Source of the DNA: Candidatus Staskawiczbacteria bacterium RIFCSPLOWO2_01_FULL_38_12b
Lineage (GTDB): Bacteria; Patescibacteriota; Minisyncoccia; Minisyncoccales; Staskawiczbacteraceae
Length of the DNA stretch: 6,200 bases
Assembly (NCBI GenBank): GCA_001820255.1
Contig: MHPA01000030.1
Coordinates: 1 to 6,200, forward strand
Direction: 5' to 3'
Shown here in pieces: positions 5,571 to 6,200 of the stretch (the stretch's first letter is position 1; every line of letters starts with the position of its first letter). A program made the position numbers and the translations under genes. The notes beneath the pieces are model-generated. The model had not been told where the DNA came from and made no database searches. It saw only the letters and a list, made by a program, of their open reading frames with translations.

Positions 5571-5743
5571 ACCTTGAGTTACGAAATGCTTTCGAGGTAT
5601 TTTCCCCAAATTCCAGAGCGAAAATTTGATAGAATTTTTATGCTTAGCCACGCATAAGCATAAAAATTATAGCGAATTTGCAGCTGGAATTTAGGGAAAA
5701 GACCCGAAAAGGCGTTTCATGTGTGCATTTCGTAATTCAAGGT
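5571..5743. repeat. Palindromic element B (173 bp), inverted relative of element A
   Basis: Terminal arms ACCTTGAGTTACGAAATGC (5571-5589) and 5725-5743 are complementary with one G-T pair. Inside, TTTCG (5590-5594) pairs with CGAAA (5705-5709), AAATTCCAG (5608-5616) with CTGGAATTT (5684-5692), and TTTTTATGCTTA (5635-5646) with TAAGCATAAAAA (5655-5666). The 18 bases at 5622-5639 are identical, as reverse complement, to 4075-4092 of element A, and GCTATAATTTTTA-GCTTA is shared with one difference. TTTAT is repeated immediately outside both ends (5566-5570 and 5744-5748), a possible 5-bp target duplication. Weaker pairing extends outward (CCT at 5563, AGG at 5751). No protein is encoded. Confidence 0.87.
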
Positions 5744-5939
5744 TTTATAGGGCGAGGATTTGTCTTTTTTGATGAAGAGGATTGGAACGACCAACTGTCT
5801 TCTAGTAGGTGCTGTTTTTAAAGCAACGCTTTTTATTTACAAAAAAACCACCTTTTCAGTGATTTTTTTAGTAGAGATATAAAACATATTTTTTGCCTGC
5901 CATTCGAAGCCTCCCTAAATAATACCACAATGTCGGAAA
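5744..5939. other. Intergenic stretch without a recognisable gene
   Basis: About 200 bases between element B and the tandem repeat. Short open frames occur on the plus strand, for example one reading GFVFFDEEDWNDQL (about 5754-5795), but none has a good start, promoter or convincing length. It holds a weak AAAGC/GCTTT hairpin (5820-5832) and the A/T-rich terminator-like hairpin listed separately. I see no RNA gene or known motif in the rest. Confidence 0.6.
5841..5869 (-). terminator. Weak terminator-like hairpin downstream of tRNA-Gly
   Basis: On the minus strand AAAAAAATCAC pairs with GTGGTTTTTTT around a 7-base loop, with one T-G wobble that would be a C-A mismatch on the plus strand. The stem is AT-rich with only four base pairs at its core. 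It lies about 120 bases past tRNA-Gly and could end that transcript, but it is weaker than the other terminators here. Confidence 0.35.
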
Positions 5940-5992
5940 GCCCTTCTTCGCTAAAGCTACGAAGAGCCATTCTTCACTGTGGCGAAGAATGG
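5940..5992. repeat. 26-base tandem repeat with two hairpins abutting tRNA-Gly
   Basis: Two units of 26 bases begin GCCCTTCTTCGCT (5940) and GCCATTCTTCACT (5966), matching at 11 of 13 bases. Each unit is itself a palindrome. Unit 1 pairs CTTCG (5946-5950) with CGAAG (5960-5964). Unit 2 pairs CCATTCTTC (5967-5975) with GAAGAATGG (5984-5992) perfectly. The outermost CCA of unit 2 on the minus strand is the encoded CCA end of tRNA-Gly. The TTCGCTAAAGCTACGAA-type core resembles short dispersed palindromes I associate from memory with Patescibacteria genomes; that link is unverified. Confidence 0.65.
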
Positions 5993-6063
5993 AGCGGGTA
6001 AGGAGAGTCGAACTCCTGTCACGACTTTGGAAAAGTCGGGTAATGCCGTTATACGATACCCGC
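5990..6063 (-). tRNA. tRNA-Gly (anticodon TCC), CCA encoded
   Basis: On the minus strand acceptor GCGGGTA/TACCCGC is perfect, with discriminator T (5993) and an encoded CCA (5992-5990). The anticodon stem CGACT/AGTCG holds the loop TTTCCAA, so the anticodon is TCC, reading GGA/GGG glycine codons. The D arm (TCGTATAACGGCATTACC) and T arm (GGAGTTCGACTCTCC) are standard. It is the only one of the three tRNAs with a genomic CCA, and that CCA doubles as the outer end of a palindromic repeat. A weak TAGAAT box (6089-6084) lies upstream without a well-spaced -35. The 3' end of a reading frame overlaps its first 15 bases. Confidence 0.96.
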
Positions 6064-6198
6064 GTTAATTTGTTCAGTTACTGATTCTATCCAGCCCATA
6101 ATTCTTCTATGTAATCTCCTACCAAATTCTTTTTCTCCACCACTTCTAATTCTCAAATGAAGGGTACCATACGGTAAACTTCTTCTTTTTACTTCAGA
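6049..6198 (-). CDS. 3' end of an unidentified reading frame, running off the window
   Basis: Forty-nine codons are open on the minus strand from the window edge to TAA at 6051-6049. The fragment contains LPYGTLHLRIRSGGEKEF, then RRLHRRIMGWIESVTEQ, and ends NAGIV. It is basic, soluble-looking and without a motif I recognise. All eight arginine codons are AGA or AGG, whereas the window's other genes also use CGN codons. The last four codons and the stop fall within tRNA-Gly, so either the gene overlaps the tRNA or the frame is open by chance or decayed. With no start visible, the call stays tentative. Confidence 0.45.
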   Translation of the reverse strand, partial: SEVKRRSLPYGTLHLRIRSGGEKEFGRRLHRRIMGWIESVTEQINAGIV

Positions 6199-6200
6199 CT

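Noticed and set aside
5645..5822. Plus-strand open stretch including GFVFFDEEDWNDQL.
   Set aside because: It has no ATG in frame, starts inside element B, ends after a cysteine/serine-rich tail, and has no promoter or terminator support.
5940..5992. Possible CRISPR-like array from the 26-base repeats.
   Set aside because: There are only two diverged units in direct tandem, with no spacers between them and no cas genes.

Overview
The window looks like a chromosomal segment of an uncultured bacterium of the Patescibacteria (Candidate Phyla Radiation), most likely a Parcubacteria-like lineage. This is an inference. It rests on moderate-to-low GC content, small simple genes, an HtrA-like protease that lacks a membrane anchor, a DUF4015-type putative glycoside hydrolase, a DrrAB-like ABC exporter, and spacers crowded with palindromic repeats. 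The standard genetic code fits: the permease ends in TGA and no gene needs TGA read as an amino acid. None of the five complete protein genes has a convincing Shine-Dalgarno sequence.

Layout. Bases 1-118 hold small hairpins and a probable terminator. On the minus strand follow tRNA-Ser(CGA) with a good promoter, an unrecognised four-helix membrane protein (312-725) with its own terminator, and tRNA-Arg(CCT). A degenerate CCAAT-rich inverted repeat (927-1056) then precedes the only plus-strand gene, a cytoplasmic-looking HtrA/DegP-type serine protease (1113-2168). That gene ends at a strong, probably bidirectional, terminator. Converging on it from the minus strand is an ABC export operon: ATPase 3085-3879, then permease 2247-2990. 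The two genes are separated by an 81-base hairpin. Upstream on the same strand is the DUF4015-type putative glycoside hydrolase (4154-5500), with a TTGGTG-N17-TATAAT promoter. Beyond it lie about 200 bases without a recognisable gene, a 26-base tandem repeat with hairpins, tRNA-Gly(TCC) with an encoded CCA, and the 3' end of an unidentified minus-strand reading frame that appears to stop inside the tRNA.

The most notable feature is a pair of related large palindromic elements. Element A (3947-4172) has perfect 20-base terminal inverted repeats. Element B (5571-5743) has 19-base arms with one mismatch and a possible TTTAT target duplication. They share an 18-base identical core segment and a second near-identical segment, with the same stem mismatches preserved, and they lie in inverted orientation around the hydrolase gene. 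Element A's outer arm supplies the last five codons and the stop codon of that gene. I see no transposase, CRISPR array, reverse transcriptase or recognisable defence system here. The palindromes are the best candidate for something undescribed.

How the genes relate. The ATPase and permease clearly form one exporter. HtrA (protein quality control), the membrane-anchored hydrolase-like protein and the tRNAs have no obvious shared pathway. Candidate promoters place transcription starts at or next to the ATG of htrA and of the ABC ATPase, which suggests leaderless mRNAs.
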